A DNA stretch of 64,000 nucleotides from Kineosporia corallincola (GCF_018499875.1 NZ_JAHBAY010000004.1:248001-312000), one strand, 5' to 3'; shown: positions 42,312 to 51,430, counted from the stretch's first letter. Numbers and translations: made by a program. The notes: generated by a model from the letters alone, not told the origin.

Positions 42312-44306
42312 ATGAGAAACCTGCCGATGCTCGGGCTGACGCACGGCACCCGCAGCGCTGTCACCTGTCATCTGAAATGTGACGACGCGTGCTCCCGCCC
42401 GGCGCCGAACTCCAGCTGCGAGCCCACTTTCCAGAGCATCGCCTCGTCGGCGCTGAGCCGCCGGGCGATGCTGGCCGGCAGCGGTGTGGTGGCCGCCGCC
42501 GCGGCCCTGCCGCTGGTGCGTGCCCAGGAGGCCGAGGCGGCCTCGCTGAAGCCGGGGCTGTCGTTCAGCCCGATCACCTCGGTCGCGGCCGACCAGGACG
42601 CCTTCACGGTGCCGAAGGGCTTCCGCTGGGACCCGATCATCCGCTGGGGCGACCCGCTGTTCCGCAACTCCCCGGCGTTCGACCCGTCGAAGCCGAGCGC
42701 GAAGGCCCAGGCCCTCCAGTTCGGTTACAACAACGACTATCTCGACATCATCGAGACGAACGGCCGTGGTACGGAAGCGCTCCTGGTGTGCAACCACGAG
42801 TACACCAACCGGGCGATCATGTTCCCGCCGACCGAGACCGCCGAGGCCGAGGCCGAGGTGCTGCGCACGCTGAAGGCCGCGCACGGTTTCGCCGTGGTCG
42901 AGCTGGAGCGCCGCCGGCGCGGCGACGTCTGGTCGTACGTGCAGGGCGCCCCGCTGAACCGCCGGATCACCGCCGACACCCCGTTCCGGTTCACCGGCCC
43001 GGCCGCCGGTTCCGACCTGCTGAAGACGCAGGACGACGAGCACGGCGCCCTGGCGCTGGGCACGTTCGGCAACTGCTCCGGCGGCACGACCCCCTGGGGC
43101 ACGGTGCTTTCCGGCGAGGAGAACTTCAACGGCTACTTCAAGGCCGACCCGGCCGCCCGGGGCAGCAAGCGCTACGGCCTGACCAACGCGGCCAGCACCT
43201 ACGGCTGGGAGAAGATCGACCCGCGGTTCGACGCCACCGCCGCCGGTTACGCCAACGAACCGCACCGGTTCGGCTGGATCGTCGAGATCGACCCGACCGA
43301 CCCGAGGTCCACGCCGGTCAAGCACACCGCCATGGGCCGGATGAAGCACGAGGGCGCGAACATCCGCGTCGACGGCGACGGCACCGTGGTGGCGTACATG
43401 GGGGACGACGAGAAGTTCGACTACCTGTACAAGTTCGTCGCGAAGAACAAGTTCCGCAAGGGCGACTCGAAGGCCGCGCGCAAGCACAACAAGCAGCTGC
43501 TCGACGAGGGCGACCTTTACGTGGCCAAGTTCACCGGTGAGGCCCAGGACGACAACGCGAATCTTGGCTCCGGCCAGTGGATCCCGCTGACGAAGAACGG
43601 TGCTTCGGTGGTGGACGGCTTCACCCTGGAAGAGGTGCTGGTGTTCACCCGGGAGGCCGCCGACGCGGTCAAGGCCACCCCGATGGACCGCTGCGAGGAC
43701 GTCCAGCCCGACCCGAAAACCGGCAAACTGTACGTGGTCTGCACCAACAACGACGCCCGGGGCACCACCGGCAAGCCGGCCACCGACGCCGCCAACCCGC
43801 GCGCCGTGAACAAGAACGGCCACATCATCGAGATCACCGAGCGCAGGGGCAGGGCCGACGCCACGAAGTTCACCTGGGACCTGTTCATGGTCTGCGGTGA
43901 CGAGGGCCAGGCCGGCACCTACTTCGGCGGCTGGGACGGGCCGGTGGCGCCGATCTCCTGCCCCGACAACATCGCCTTCGACTCGGCCGGCAACCTGTGG
44001 ATCGCCACCGACGGCCAGCCCAGCTCGATCGACAGGAACGACGCCCTGTTCCGGGTTCCGTTGCACGGCAGGGAACGTGGGCACCTGGTGCAGTTCCTCG
44101 CGGTGCCGGTGGAGGCCGAGACCTGCGGTCCGGTGGTGCACGACCAGGACGGCTCGGTGTTCGTGGCGGTGCAGCACCCGGGTGAGGACGGCAGCTGGGC
44201 CACCCAGAACTCCTACTTCCCGGACTACGTCAAGGCCGGCGCCAAGCCGGGCAAGGGCGACTGGCGGGGGCCGCGCCCGGCCGTGGTGCAGGTCACCCGC
44301 AAGTAG
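42312..44306 (+). CDS. PhoX-family (DUF839) alkaline phosphatase, Tat-exported
   Basis: Secreted phosphatase of 664 aa. A long N-terminal region (CHLKCDDACSRPAPNSS) precedes the twin-arginine signal SRRAMLAGSGVVAAAAALPL and cleavage after AQEAEAA. The beta-propeller body contains the calcium/iron-ligand regions CNHEYTN, LSGEENFNGYF, MGRMKHEGANI, RCEDVQPDP and CPDNIAFD, as in PhoX from other bacteria; these enzymes release phosphate from many esters using Ca and Fe(III). GGGAG lies before ATG 42312. A PHO-box-like site is upstream. Confidence 0.92.
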   Translation: MRNLPMLGLTHGTRSAVTCHLKCDDACSRPAPNSSCEPTFQSIASSALSRRAMLAGSGVVAAAAALPLVRAQEAEAASLKPGLSFSPITSVAADQDAFTVPKGFRWDPIIRWGDPLFRNSPAFDPSKPSAKAQALQFGYNNDYLDIIETNGRGTEALLVCNHEYTNRAIMFPPTETAEAEAEVLRTLKAAHGFAVVELERRRRGDVWSYVQGAPLNRRITADTPFRFTGPAAGSDLLKTQDDEHGALALGTFGNCSGGTTPWGTVLSGEENFNGYFKADPAARGSKRYGLTNAASTYGWEKIDPRFDATAAGYANEPHRFGWIVEIDPTDPRSTPVKHTAMGRMKHEGANIRVDGDGTVVAYMGDDEKFDYLYKFVAKNKFRKGDSKAARKHNKQLLDEGDLYVAKFTGEAQDDNANLGSGQWIPLTKNGASVVDGFTLEEVLVFTREAADAVKATPMDRCEDVQPDPKTGKLYVVCTNNDARGTTGKPATDAANPRAVNKNGHIIEITERRGRADATKFTWDLFMVCGDEGQAGTYFGGWDGPVAPISCPDNIAFDSAGNLWIATDGQPSSIDRNDALFRVPLHGRERGHLVQFLAVPVEAETCGPVVHDQDGSVFVAVQHPGEDGSWATQNSYFPDYVKAGAKPGKGDWRGPRPAVVQVTRK

Positions 44307-44514
44307 GTCACCGATCCCGGCGGCACGGTTGCCGTGGCGGTGAATCGGGAGTTGCCGCACCTGATGCGTCTGGTGTTCGGCAATGTGGGGACGACGAGGG
44401 TCGACAACGCGCTGGTGTTCCACCGGCCCCAACCGCTGGCGGCGTTCGCCGTGGCCTGCCGACGTCCTCGGCGGGTGGAGTGGCAGTGGCCGGGGATTGC
44501 GGCATCCTGTCGGG

Positions 44515-44694
44515 ATGTCTCAGCCAGAGCCGGAACTGGACCCCGAGGTCTACCCGCCGATCGACCCGAAGGAACCGGTGCCCGACGATCCGGGCGAGCT
44601 GCTGCCCGACACGCCCGACACCCTGCCCCCGGCTCCGGCCGAACCAGGCCCGGGCGATCCGGAGGACCCGGACGGCGTGCCCGATCCCGCCTGA
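44515..44694 (+). CDS. Small acidic Pro/Asp-rich protein
   Basis: Possible 59-aa protein (MSQPEPELDPEVYPPIDPKE, then PDDPGELLPDTPDTLPPA) with no fold and no known family. ATG 44515 follows a weak GGGATG context. It may be a real small protein or chance, and expression data would decide. The 208-bp gap before it (44307-44514) holds one stretch, 44337-44450, whose translation resembles the tail of a methyltransferase (LVFHRPQPLAAFAVACRR), but this is too short to call. Confidence 0.45.
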   Translation: MSQPEPELDPEVYPPIDPKEPVPDDPGELLPDTPDTLPPAPAEPGPGDPEDPDGVPDPA

Positions 44695-44843
44695 CTCCCG
44701 ACCCCGCCCGGGCAGACCTGGCTCAGCTCGACGTGCCTGGTCGTCGCCCGGTCCTCGCCTGATCTCACCCTGTTCCGAGGGACCCGGGGGCACTGTCCGA
44801 CGGTGCCGCCCGGGCCCCGGCTCCAGGTTCCCCGGCCAGGGTG

Positions 44844-44862
44844 TTAGGGTCCCCTTACTTTC
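44844..44862. promoter_or_regulatory. Weak iron box before the siderophore permease operon
   Basis: Starts TTAGGGTCCCCTTAC and matches 14 of 19 positions of TWAGGTWAGSCTWACCTWA, about 45-60 bp before the permease start. On its own this is weak; context (siderophore uptake genes) makes it plausible. Confidence 0.4.
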
Positions 44863-44905
44863 TTCGCCGCAGCGGCGACGGGTGACCTGACAGGAGATGA
44901 GAGCG

Positions 44906-45982
44906 GTGACGCCCGCGATCGACGCGCCGCCGGGCGGGACCCCCGCGACCGGCCCGCGCAACCGTGAGCGTCCCACCGGAGTCCGTCCCGCCGCCGGGCT
45001 GGCCACCTTCGCCGGGCTGCTGGTGCTGCTGGCCCTCTCGGTCCTGCTCAGCCTGCTGATCGGCTCGGGCCACGTCGCTTTCGGTGACGTGTGGCGGGGC
45101 GTGTTCCACCCGGACCGGTCCGTCGAGGGCCAGCTGATCATGCAGGAGGTGCGCCTGCCGCGCACCGTCGCCGGGCTGCTGGCCGGCGCCGCGCTGGGCC
45201 TGGCCGGCGCCGTCATCCAGGGTGTCACCCGCAACCCGCTGGCCGACCCGGGCCTGCTCGGCATCAACGCCGGGGCGTCCACCGCCGTCGTGCTGGCGAT
45301 CAGCTGGCTCGGCATCACCGCGGCCGACGGCTACATCTGGTTCGGTTTCGTCGGGGCCGCGGTGGCCGCCACCCTGGTCTACGGCGTCGGTTCGCTCGGC
45401 CGCGAGGGTGCCACCCCGGTCAAGCTGGCCCTGGCCGGTCAGGCCACCAGCGCCGCCCTGCTCGCCCTGACCACGGCGATGCTGCTGAAAGACACCAAGA
45501 CCTATGACCGCTACCGGTTCTGGCAGGTCGGCTCGCTGACCGGCCGGGAGCCCGAGGTGCTCTGGCAGGCCGCGCCGTTCGTCGGCGTCGGGGTGCTGCT
45601 CGCCCTGACCCTGGGCCCGCAGCTGAACGCGCTGGCCCTGGGCGACGACCTGGCCCGCGGCCTGGGGCAGAAGGTCGGAACGGTCCGGCTGCTGAGCGCC
45701 GCCACGGTGGTGCTGCTGACCGGCGCCGCCACCGTCGTGGCCGGGCCGATCGCGTTCGTCGGGCTGGTGGTGCCGCACGCCGTGCGCACGGTCACCGGCG
45801 CCGACTACCGCTGGACGCTGCCGCTGAGCATGCTGCTGGCTCCCTCGCTGCTGCTGGTCTCCGACGTGGTCGGCCGGCTGATCGCCCGGCCCGGCGAACT
45901 CCAGGTGGGCATCCTCACCGCCGCGATCGGCGCGGTGCCGTTCGTGCTGCTGGTGCGGCGCCGGAAGATGGCCGAGCTGTGA
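44906..45982 (+). CDS. Iron-siderophore ABC permease 1 (FecCD family)
   Basis: Membrane permease of 358 aa with about ten helices. Family motifs include LPRTVAGLLAGAALGLAGAVIQGVTRNPLADPGLLG written in parts: LPRTVAGLLAGAALGLAG and TRNPLADPGLLGINAG, then FVGLVVPHAVR. It forms a heterodimer with the next gene for ferric-siderophore import. GGAG at 44893-44896 touches ATG 44897 but sits 9 nt from GTG 44906, so GTG 44906 is chosen. The stop overlaps the next start (GTGA). Confidence 0.94.
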   Translation: MTPAIDAPPGGTPATGPRNRERPTGVRPAAGLATFAGLLVLLALSVLLSLLIGSGHVAFGDVWRGVFHPDRSVEGQLIMQEVRLPRTVAGLLAGAALGLAGAVIQGVTRNPLADPGLLGINAGASTAVVLAISWLGITAADGYIWFGFVGAAVAATLVYGVGSLGREGATPVKLALAGQATSAALLALTTAMLLKDTKTYDRYRFWQVGSLTGREPEVLWQAAPFVGVGVLLALTLGPQLNALALGDDLARGLGQKVGTVRLLSAATVVLLTGAATVVAGPIAFVGLVVPHAVRTVTGADYRWTLPLSMLLAPSLLLVSDVVGRLIARPGELQVGILTAAIGAVPFVLLVRRRKMAEL

Positions 45983-47028
45983 GCATCGCCGAGGTCGCGC
46001 CCGGCGACACCGCCGCCGTGCAGCACGCCCGTCGCAGCGGGTGGGGCCGCGAGGTCGTCGTCACCCTGGTTCTGCTGTTCGGCATCCTGGCCACCGTGGC
46101 GCTCGGGCTGTCGTTCGGCGACTTCCGCATCCCGCTCGCCGACGTGATCGCCACGCTGTCCGGCCGGGGCGACACCGCGAACCACTTCATCATCATCGAG
46201 CTGCGGCTGCCGCGGGTGGTGACCGGCCTGTGCGTCGGGCTCGCGCTCGGCCTGGCCGGGGCCATCTTCCAGGCGCTGCTGCGTAATCCGCTGGCCAGCC
46301 CGGACATGATCGGCGTGACCCAGGGCGCCGGCGTCGGGGCGGTCGTGGCCTCGATCAGCTTCGGGCTCAGCGGTTTCGCGCTCTCCGCCAGCGCGCTGGG
46401 CGGCGCCGTGGTCACCTCCAGCCTGATCTACGCCCTGGCCTGGCAGCGCGGGGTGGCCGGCTACCGGCTGATCCTGGTCGGCATCGGCGTGGCCTTCGGC
46501 CTGGCCTCGCTGATCTCCTACGTGATGACCAGCGCCGACGTCACCCAGGCGCAGGAGGCGCTGGTCTGGCTCACCGGATCGCTGAACGGCTCGTCGCTGG
46601 AGGCCTTCTGGCCGCTGCTGATCTGCCTGGTGGTGCTGGTGCCGCTGACCGTGCTGGCGGCTCTGCCGCTGCCCGCGCTGCAACTGGGCGACGACACCGC
46701 GGCCGGGCTCGGCGTGCCGGTCGAGCGCAGCCGCCGGCTGCTGCTGGCCTGCGCCGTCGGGCTGACCGGCGTGGCGGTGGCCGCGGCCGGGCCGGTCTCG
46801 TTCGTCGCCTTCGTGGCCGGGCCGGTGGCCCGTCGCCTGCTGCCCGCCAAGGGCGCCGCGCTGCTCCAGGCGTCGCTGGTCGGGGCGCTGATCGTGCTGG
46901 TGGCGGACTTCGTGGCGCAGCACCTGCTCTGGGCCCAGATGCCGGTCGGGGTGGTCACCAGCCTGATCGGCGCCCCGTTCCTGCTGTACCTGCTGGCGCG
47001 GGCCAACCGGATCGGCAAGGGTGGATAG
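45979..47028 (+). CDS. Iron-siderophore ABC permease 2 (FecCD family)
   Basis: Second permease, 349 aa, about ten helices: LRLPRVVTGLCVGLALGLAG, LLRNPLASPDMIGVTQGAG and VSFVAFVAGPVARRLLP are the FecCD hallmarks. GTG 45979 overlaps the previous stop by 4 bp, and the ATPase gene starts 3 bp after its stop, so the three are tightly coupled. It lies between the first permease and the ATPase, the usual order for catecholate or hydroxamate importers. Confidence 0.95.
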   Translation: MSIAEVAPGDTAAVQHARRSGWGREVVVTLVLLFGILATVALGLSFGDFRIPLADVIATLSGRGDTANHFIIIELRLPRVVTGLCVGLALGLAGAIFQALLRNPLASPDMIGVTQGAGVGAVVASISFGLSGFALSASALGGAVVTSSLIYALAWQRGVAGYRLILVGIGVAFGLASLISYVMTSADVTQAQEALVWLTGSLNGSSLEAFWPLLICLVVLVPLTVLAALPLPALQLGDDTAAGLGVPVERSRRLLLACAVGLTGVAVAAAGPVSFVAFVAGPVARRLLPAKGAALLQASLVGALIVLVADFVAQHLLWAQMPVGVVTSLIGAPFLLYLLARANRIGKGG

Positions 47029-47031
47029 AAC

Positions 47032-47850
47032 ATGACGGCCGAACACACGCTCACCGCGCGGGATCTCGATCTCGGGTACGACGGGCGGCCGGTGGTGGAG
47101 GGGCTGAACCTGGCCGTGCCGCCGGGCCGGGTGACGATGATCGTGGGCCCCAACGCCTGCGGAAAGTCCACCACGCTGCGCGCGATGGCCCGGCTGCTGG
47201 CCCCCGCCTCCGGCGCGATCCTGCTGGACGGCAAGGACATCCAGAAGACACCGACCAGGGACGTCGCGAGCGTGCTCGGCATCCTGCCGCAGACCCCGGT
47301 CGCCCCCGACGGCATCGTCGTCAGCGACCTGGTCGGCCGCGGCCGCTACCCGCACCAGGGCTGGTTGCGGCGCTGGACGCGGGAGGACGACGAGGCGGTG
47401 GCCGAGGCGATGCGCGCCACCGACGTGCTGGAACTGGCCGGGCGGCCGGTGGATTCGCTGTCCGGAGGGCAGCGCCAGCGGGTCTGGATCGCGATGGCAC
47501 TGGCCCAGCGCACCGACCTGCTGCTGCTCGACGAGCCCACCACCTACCTCGACGTGGCGCACCAGCTCGAGGTTCTCGACCTGCTGATCGACCTGAACGA
47601 CCGGCGTGGCACCACCGTGGTGGTGGTGCTGCACGACCTGAATCTGGCCTGCCGGTACGCGGATCACCTGGTGGCGATGCGCGCGGGCCGGGTGATGGCC
47701 GAGGGCGCGCCGGCCGAGGTGGTCACCGCCGACCTGATCGGCGAGATCTTCGGGATGCGGTGTTCCGTTGTGCCGGACCCGATCTCGGGCACCCCGATGA
47801 TCGTGCCGATCGGGCGGCACCGCTCCGGTGGCAGCCCGGCCGTTGCCTGA
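47032..47850 (+). CDS. Iron-siderophore ABC transporter ATPase (FepC-like)
   Basis: ATP-binding subunit of 272 aa. Walker A is GPNACGKST (39-47, with the Ala-Cys seen in FepC-type proteins), Q-loop in LGILPQTPVAPDG, signature LSGGQRQRVWIA, Walker B LLLLDEPTTYLD, switch His in VVLHDLNLACRYADH. It powers the two preceding permeases. It is the only siderophore-type ATPase in the window and could also serve the second importer at 57513-60589, which has none (inference). The C-terminus is the normal FepC length. Confidence 0.96.
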   Translation: MTAEHTLTARDLDLGYDGRPVVEGLNLAVPPGRVTMIVGPNACGKSTTLRAMARLLAPASGAILLDGKDIQKTPTRDVASVLGILPQTPVAPDGIVVSDLVGRGRYPHQGWLRRWTREDDEAVAEAMRATDVLELAGRPVDSLSGGQRQRVWIAMALAQRTDLLLLDEPTTYLDVAHQLEVLDLLIDLNDRRGTTVVVVLHDLNLACRYADHLVAMRAGRVMAEGAPAEVVTADLIGEIFGMRCSVVPDPISGTPMIVPIGRHRSGGSPAVA

Positions 47851-47868
47851 CCGAAACCTGTTGTGAGG

Positions 47869-47887
47869 TTAGGCAATGCTAAGCTAA
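47869..47887. promoter_or_regulatory. IdeR/DtxR iron box over a leaderless-type promoter
   Basis: The 19-bp site TTAGGCAATGCTAAGCTAA matches the TWAGGTWAGSCTWACCTWA consensus at 16 positions. It contains an extended -10 (TGC then TAAGCT, 47880-47885) that lies 7 nt before ATG 47893. A repressor here would block the promoter itself. Confidence 0.8.
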
Positions 47888-47892
47888 CTCAC

Positions 47893-48915
47893 ATGAGTTC
47901 CCTCCTGCCCCGGCGGCGTTCGTTCCGCTCCGTCACTGTCGCCGTCGCCGTGGCGGCCCTGGCCACCCTCACCGCCTGCGGCGGCTCCAGCTCGGGCGGC
48001 GACGCCGCGTCCTCCGACTCGGAAAGCAGCTCCAGCAGCGCCTTCCCGGCCACCGTCAGCACCAAGTTCGGTGACGTGACGATCGACGCCAAGCCCGAGC
48101 GCGTGGTCGCCCTGGGCTGGTCCGACGCCGAGGTGGCGCTCGCGCTGGGCGTGCAGCCGGTCGGGGCGAGCGACTGGCTGGGCTTCGGCGGCGAGGGCGT
48201 GGGCCCGTGGGCCGAGGGGAAATACACCACCGCTCCCGAGATCATCGGCACGCTGGAGCCGGAGTACGAGAAGATCGCGGCGCTCAAGCCCGACCTGATC
48301 CTCGACACCAAGTCGAGCGGTGACCAGGAGCGCTACGACACGCTCAGCAAGATCGCCCCGACCGTCGGCATCCCCGAGGGCGCCGATGCGTACCTCACCT
48401 CCTGGGAAGACCAGACCACGCTGATCGCAACGGCTCTGGGCGAGAAGGAGCAGGGCGAGGAGCTCGTCTCCTCGATCACCGCCGAGTTCAAGAAGTACGC
48501 CGACGCCAACCCCGACTTCGCCGGCAAGACCATCACGGTCGGCTCGAAGACCAGTGAGGGCTACGGCGCCTACGTCGAGGGTGCGGGCCGCGTCGACTTC
48601 GCCGAGTCGCTCGGCTTCAAGAACAACCCCACCATCCAGGCCGAGGCCAAGGAGGGTGAGTTCTCGGTGAGCGTCTCCAAGGAGAACATGAAGATGCTCG
48701 ACGCCGACCTGGTGGTCATGATGCCGATCTACATCGACGCCACCGAGATCAGTGACGACGACCTGTTCAAGGCCGTTCCCGCGGTCAAGGCCGGGCACGA
48801 CGTGGTGATCGACGACAAGAACATCAGCAGCGCGTTCTCCGCCGAGTCGCCGCTGTCGATCCCCTACGCGCTGGAGAAGGTCGTCCCGCTGTTCCAGGAC
48901 GCCCTCGCCCAGTAA
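47893..48915 (+). CDS. Iron-siderophore substrate-binding lipoprotein 1
   Basis: FecB/FepB-type binding protein of 340 aa. The leader ends at lipobox LTAC (Cys29), followed by a Ser-rich tether. The mature protein has PERVVALGWSDAEVALALGV, PEYEKIAALKPDLIL and YDTLSKIAPTV, as in the periplasmic-binding fold TroA/FhuD. No Shine-Dalgarno sequence precedes ATG 47893, while a TANNNT box lies 7 nt upstream, so the mRNA is probably leaderless. The iron box over this promoter gives it its own control, separate from the three transporter genes before it. A strong terminator follows. Confidence 0.95.
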   Translation: MSSLLPRRRSFRSVTVAVAVAALATLTACGGSSSGGDAASSDSESSSSSAFPATVSTKFGDVTIDAKPERVVALGWSDAEVALALGVQPVGASDWLGFGGEGVGPWAEGKYTTAPEIIGTLEPEYEKIAALKPDLILDTKSSGDQERYDTLSKIAPTVGIPEGADAYLTSWEDQTTLIATALGEKEQGEELVSSITAEFKKYADANPDFAGKTITVGSKTSEGYGAYVEGAGRVDFAESLGFKNNPTIQAEAKEGEFSVSVSKENMKMLDADLVVMMPIYIDATEISDDDLFKAVPAVKAGHDVVIDDKNISSAFSAESPLSIPYALEKVVPLFQDALAQ

Positions 48916-48927
48916 TCCACGTCCGCC

Positions 48928-48971
48928 GAGCCCTGGTTCCGCCGATCCTCGCGATCGGTGGGCCGGGGCTC
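48928..48971 (+). terminator. Hairpin terminator after binding protein 1
   Basis: About 19-bp imperfect stem between 48928-48947 and 48953-48971 (three G-T pairs, one bulged T), 5-nt loop, then TTCGTCG, starting 13 bp past the stop. Confidence 0.75.
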
Positions 48972-49020
48972 TTCGTCGTGAAAATGGCGATAAACAGTGA
49001 CGCCTTCGCGCGAGCGCGCG

Positions 49021-49953
49021 ATGATGGGAGTCATGTCTACGGGGGACGACGGGGCGGCGCGGCACTTCCCGCCGGACGAGGGTGGCGCGTCCGAGGCCGA
49101 GCGGCCGCCACCGCGACCGGAACCACCATCGGCAGGTCATCCGGCTCCGGCGGACCCGGCGGACCCGGCGGACCCGGCGGACCCGGCCCCTCCGGCCCCT
49201 CCGGCCCCGGCCGGGTTCCGGCTGCGGGCGCCCTCGAACGCGGTGGTGGCCTGGGCCTCGCTGGTGGCCACCGGGGCGGCGCTGGTGGCGCTCTTCCCGG
49301 TGTTCTTCCCGGCCGAGTCGGCCGTGCCCGAGCGGGTGGCCGGGCTGGAGGCGGTGAAGGTCGGTCTGGAGCAGGTGCGCCCGGTGCCGGCGGTCGGGCA
49401 GCTCGGGGAGGAGATCGAGCAGACCTCGGTGGACGCCCTCGACCTGGACATCCGGGTGCGCAACACCGGGCAGGCCTCGGCGTCGCTGACCGATCTGGGG
49501 GTGCGGGTGCTCGACGTGACCGAGTTCGGCACCTGCGAGCCGATCGGCGGGTTCCAGAAGATCACCGCCACCTATGCGCTGAACCTCCCGGAGACGGCCC
49601 GGGCCGGTGACGAGATCACCGTGCCGGTCGCCCAGACCGTCGGGCCGGGCGGCACCGACCGCTTCGCCCTGACCCTGGGCTCGGAGCTGGCGGCCGCGGC
49701 CTACTCGCTGGAGGTGTTCGTGCGGGAGGGTGAGCAGCGCACCAGCCTGGGCACGGTGGGCGTGGTGCTGCCGCCGGGCACCGGCGACATGTTCGAGGCC
49801 GTCGACCCGAAGTCGACCACCCTCGACCGCGCGTGCGTGGCCGAGACCCGGTCCGCCCTGAAACGGGTCTCCGGCAGCGCGCGTTCGCTGAGCTCCGCGC
49901 TGGAGACCGCTCTGGCCGGGGTGGCGGCTTTGGACACCGGTCGCCGTGCCTGA
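49021..49953 (+). CDS. Membrane-anchored protein of unknown function with Pro/Ala/Asp repeats
   Basis: Protein of about 310 aa that I do not recognise. A disordered, Pro-rich cytoplasmic part contains PADPADPADPADP from a 9-bp tandem repeat. One membrane helix follows (VVAWASLVATGAALVALFPVFF, about 75-96), then an extracytoplasmic domain with an Ig-like strand pattern (ALDLDIRVRNTGQASASLTD, DRFALTLGSELAAAAYSLEVFV) and a C-terminal helical tail. ATG 49021, 49024 and 49033 are all possible. It overlaps the next gene by 8 bp, so the two probably work together at the envelope. Confidence 0.75.
   Translation: MMGVMSTGDDGAARHFPPDEGGASEAERPPPRPEPPSAGHPAPADPADPADPADPAPPAPPAPAGFRLRAPSNAVVAWASLVATGAALVALFPVFFPAESAVPERVAGLEAVKVGLEQVRPVPAVGQLGEEIEQTSVDALDLDIRVRNTGQASASLTDLGVRVLDVTEFGTCEPIGGFQKITATYALNLPETARAGDEITVPVAQTVGPGGTDRFALTLGSELAAAAYSLEVFVREGEQRTSLGTVGVVLPPGTGDMFEAVDPKSTTLDRACVAETRSALKRVSGSARSLSSALETALAGVAALDTGRRA
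49149..49184 (+). repeat. 9-bp tandem repeat GGCGGACCC, four units
   Basis: Four exact copies within the preceding gene, encoding repeated Pro-Ala-Asp. They are in frame, so unit number can change without a frameshift. Confidence 0.9.
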
Positions 49954-51430
49954 GCCGGCGGAGGGCCCGGAGCGGGCGGAGGGTCTGGAGCGGGCGGAGG
50001 GTCTGGAGCGGGCGGAGGGTCTGGAGCCGGCAGACGGCCCCGTACCGGCAGACGGCCCCGGACCGGCAGACGGCCCCGGACCGGCAGACGGCCCCGGACC
50101 GGTCGTCCGGCGTCGGTCGGTGCTGTTCGTGGCGAGCGGTCTGGCCACCGGTGCCCTGGCCGCCGCCGTGGCGCGGAAGTCCCTGTCCGGCAGCGCGGAA
50201 CCGGCCGCCACCCGGATCCCCGAGCCGGCCCTCACCGTGCCCACCACCCGCTCGGTGCCGGCCACCACCACGGTCGCCTCGCTGCCCGGTTTCACCGCCG
50301 ACGTCACGGCCGGCGAGGGCCCGGCCAACGGCCCGGTGCTGTTCGACGGTGTGCTGCTGGCCAGTTCACGCGACACGCTCTACGCGATCGACCTGACTCA
50401 GGAGCGGATCGCCTGGTCGTACGCCTCCGGTGGCGGCATCCAGTGCCGGCCCACGGTGGCTGGGCAGTCCGTGTACCAGCCCTGCACCTCGGGCGATGTC
50501 GAGGTGGAAACCGGTAGCCTGCAAGCGCTCTCGGCCGACGGCACGCCGCGCTGGTCGTTCCCCACCCTGGGCTGGGCGAAGACGCCGGTGGTGACGCGGG
50601 ACGGCGTGGTGTTCGCCGGGTCGCACGGCGAGGTGGGGGCACAGGACACCTCGGTGGGACGGGTCTACGCGGTGGCGGACGGGCACGCGCGGTGGGAGGC
50701 ACGGATCGTCGGGCAGGTCTGGCAGACCGTGCTCGGCCCGGAGCTGCTCTACGTGCGGGCGATGCACGGCCTGCACGAGGGAAAGGTGTACCCCGGCACG
50801 GTCACCGCCCTGGACCCGGCCGACGGGCGCGAGGTCTGGCGGCGCGACTACGCCGGGGCCGTCCACTTCATCGCGGTGATCGACTCCGGCGTGGTGGTTC
50901 TCACCGACACGACGCTGGAGGTGCTGGCCCACGACGACGGCGCGCCGCGCTGGGGCGACGACCAGCACGTGGTGTGCGTGTATCCCGCGGTGTTCGGCGA
51001 CCGGCTGCTGATGCCCACCCGCAAGGCCCTGCGGTGTCTGGAAGGTGCTACGGGGCAACAGGTCTGGGCCCAGAAGTGGGACGACGAGCTGCCGGCCGAC
51101 TTCGCCTGGATGACGGTGGCCGTGGGTGACTCGATCGTGGTGACGCACGACCAGTTCCACGGTATGCAGGCGTTCTCGCTGGCCGACGGGCGGCGGCTGT
51201 GGCGCAGCACCGACTTCTCGCTGAACCAGCTCACGCTGGACTGGGCCTTCGACGGCGACGAGACCCTGGTGGTCTGCCTCCCCTCGCCCGAGCGGGTGCA
51301 GAGCCTCGACCCGGTCACCGGAGAGCGGCTGACCAGCCAGGCCGCCTCCCCCGGATCAGGGGTGGCGGCGCTGGCCGGACTGGTCGTGGTGCGGTCGCCG
51401 GTGTTTCTCACGGTGCTGCGGCCGGAGTGA
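49946..51430 (+). CDS. PQQ-like beta-propeller envelope protein with repeat-rich N-terminus
   Basis: Protein of 494 aa. The first 52 residues are two kinds of hexapeptide repeat (GLERAE and ADGPGP). Then VVRRRSVLFVASGLATGALAAAV forms a membrane anchor or possible Tat signal. Residues 110-490 hold beta-propeller blades of the PQQ/quinoprotein-like type (DTLYAIDLTQERIAWSY, GTVTALDPADGREVWRRDY, MQAFSLADGRRLWRSTDF). Cofactor residues are not evident, so a scaffold or sensing role is more likely than dehydrogenase activity. GTG 49946 overlaps the upstream stop. Confidence 0.82.
   Translation: MPEPAEGPERAEGLERAEGLERAEGLEPADGPVPADGPGPADGPGPADGPGPVVRRRSVLFVASGLATGALAAAVARKSLSGSAEPAATRIPEPALTVPTTRSVPATTTVASLPGFTADVTAGEGPANGPVLFDGVLLASSRDTLYAIDLTQERIAWSYASGGGIQCRPTVAGQSVYQPCTSGDVEVETGSLQALSADGTPRWSFPTLGWAKTPVVTRDGVVFAGSHGEVGAQDTSVGRVYAVADGHARWEARIVGQVWQTVLGPELLYVRAMHGLHEGKVYPGTVTALDPADGREVWRRDYAGAVHFIAVIDSGVVVLTDTTLEVLAHDDGAPRWGDDQHVVCVYPAVFGDRLLMPTRKALRCLEGATGQQVWAQKWDDELPADFAWMTVAVGDSIVVTHDQFHGMQAFSLADGRRLWRSTDFSLNQLTLDWAFDGDETLVVCLPSPERVQSLDPVTGERLTSQAASPGSGVAALAGLVVVRSPVFLTVLRPE
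49971..50098 (+). repeat. Two 18-bp tandem repeat arrays (3 and 4 units)
   Basis: Three units of AGCGGGCGGAGGGTCTGG (49971-50024), then four of CCGGCAGACGGCCCCGGA (50027-50098, first unit one base different). All keep frame inside the propeller gene. Confidence 0.92.

Noticed and set aside
44337-44450. Possible methyltransferase remnant after PhoX
   Set aside because: Only about 38 codons resemble a methyltransferase tail; too short to separate from chance.
45805-47820. 671-codon open frame opposite the siderophore transporter genes
   Set aside because: Composition of a frame shadow (His/Arg/Gly/Gln) crossing three real genes.
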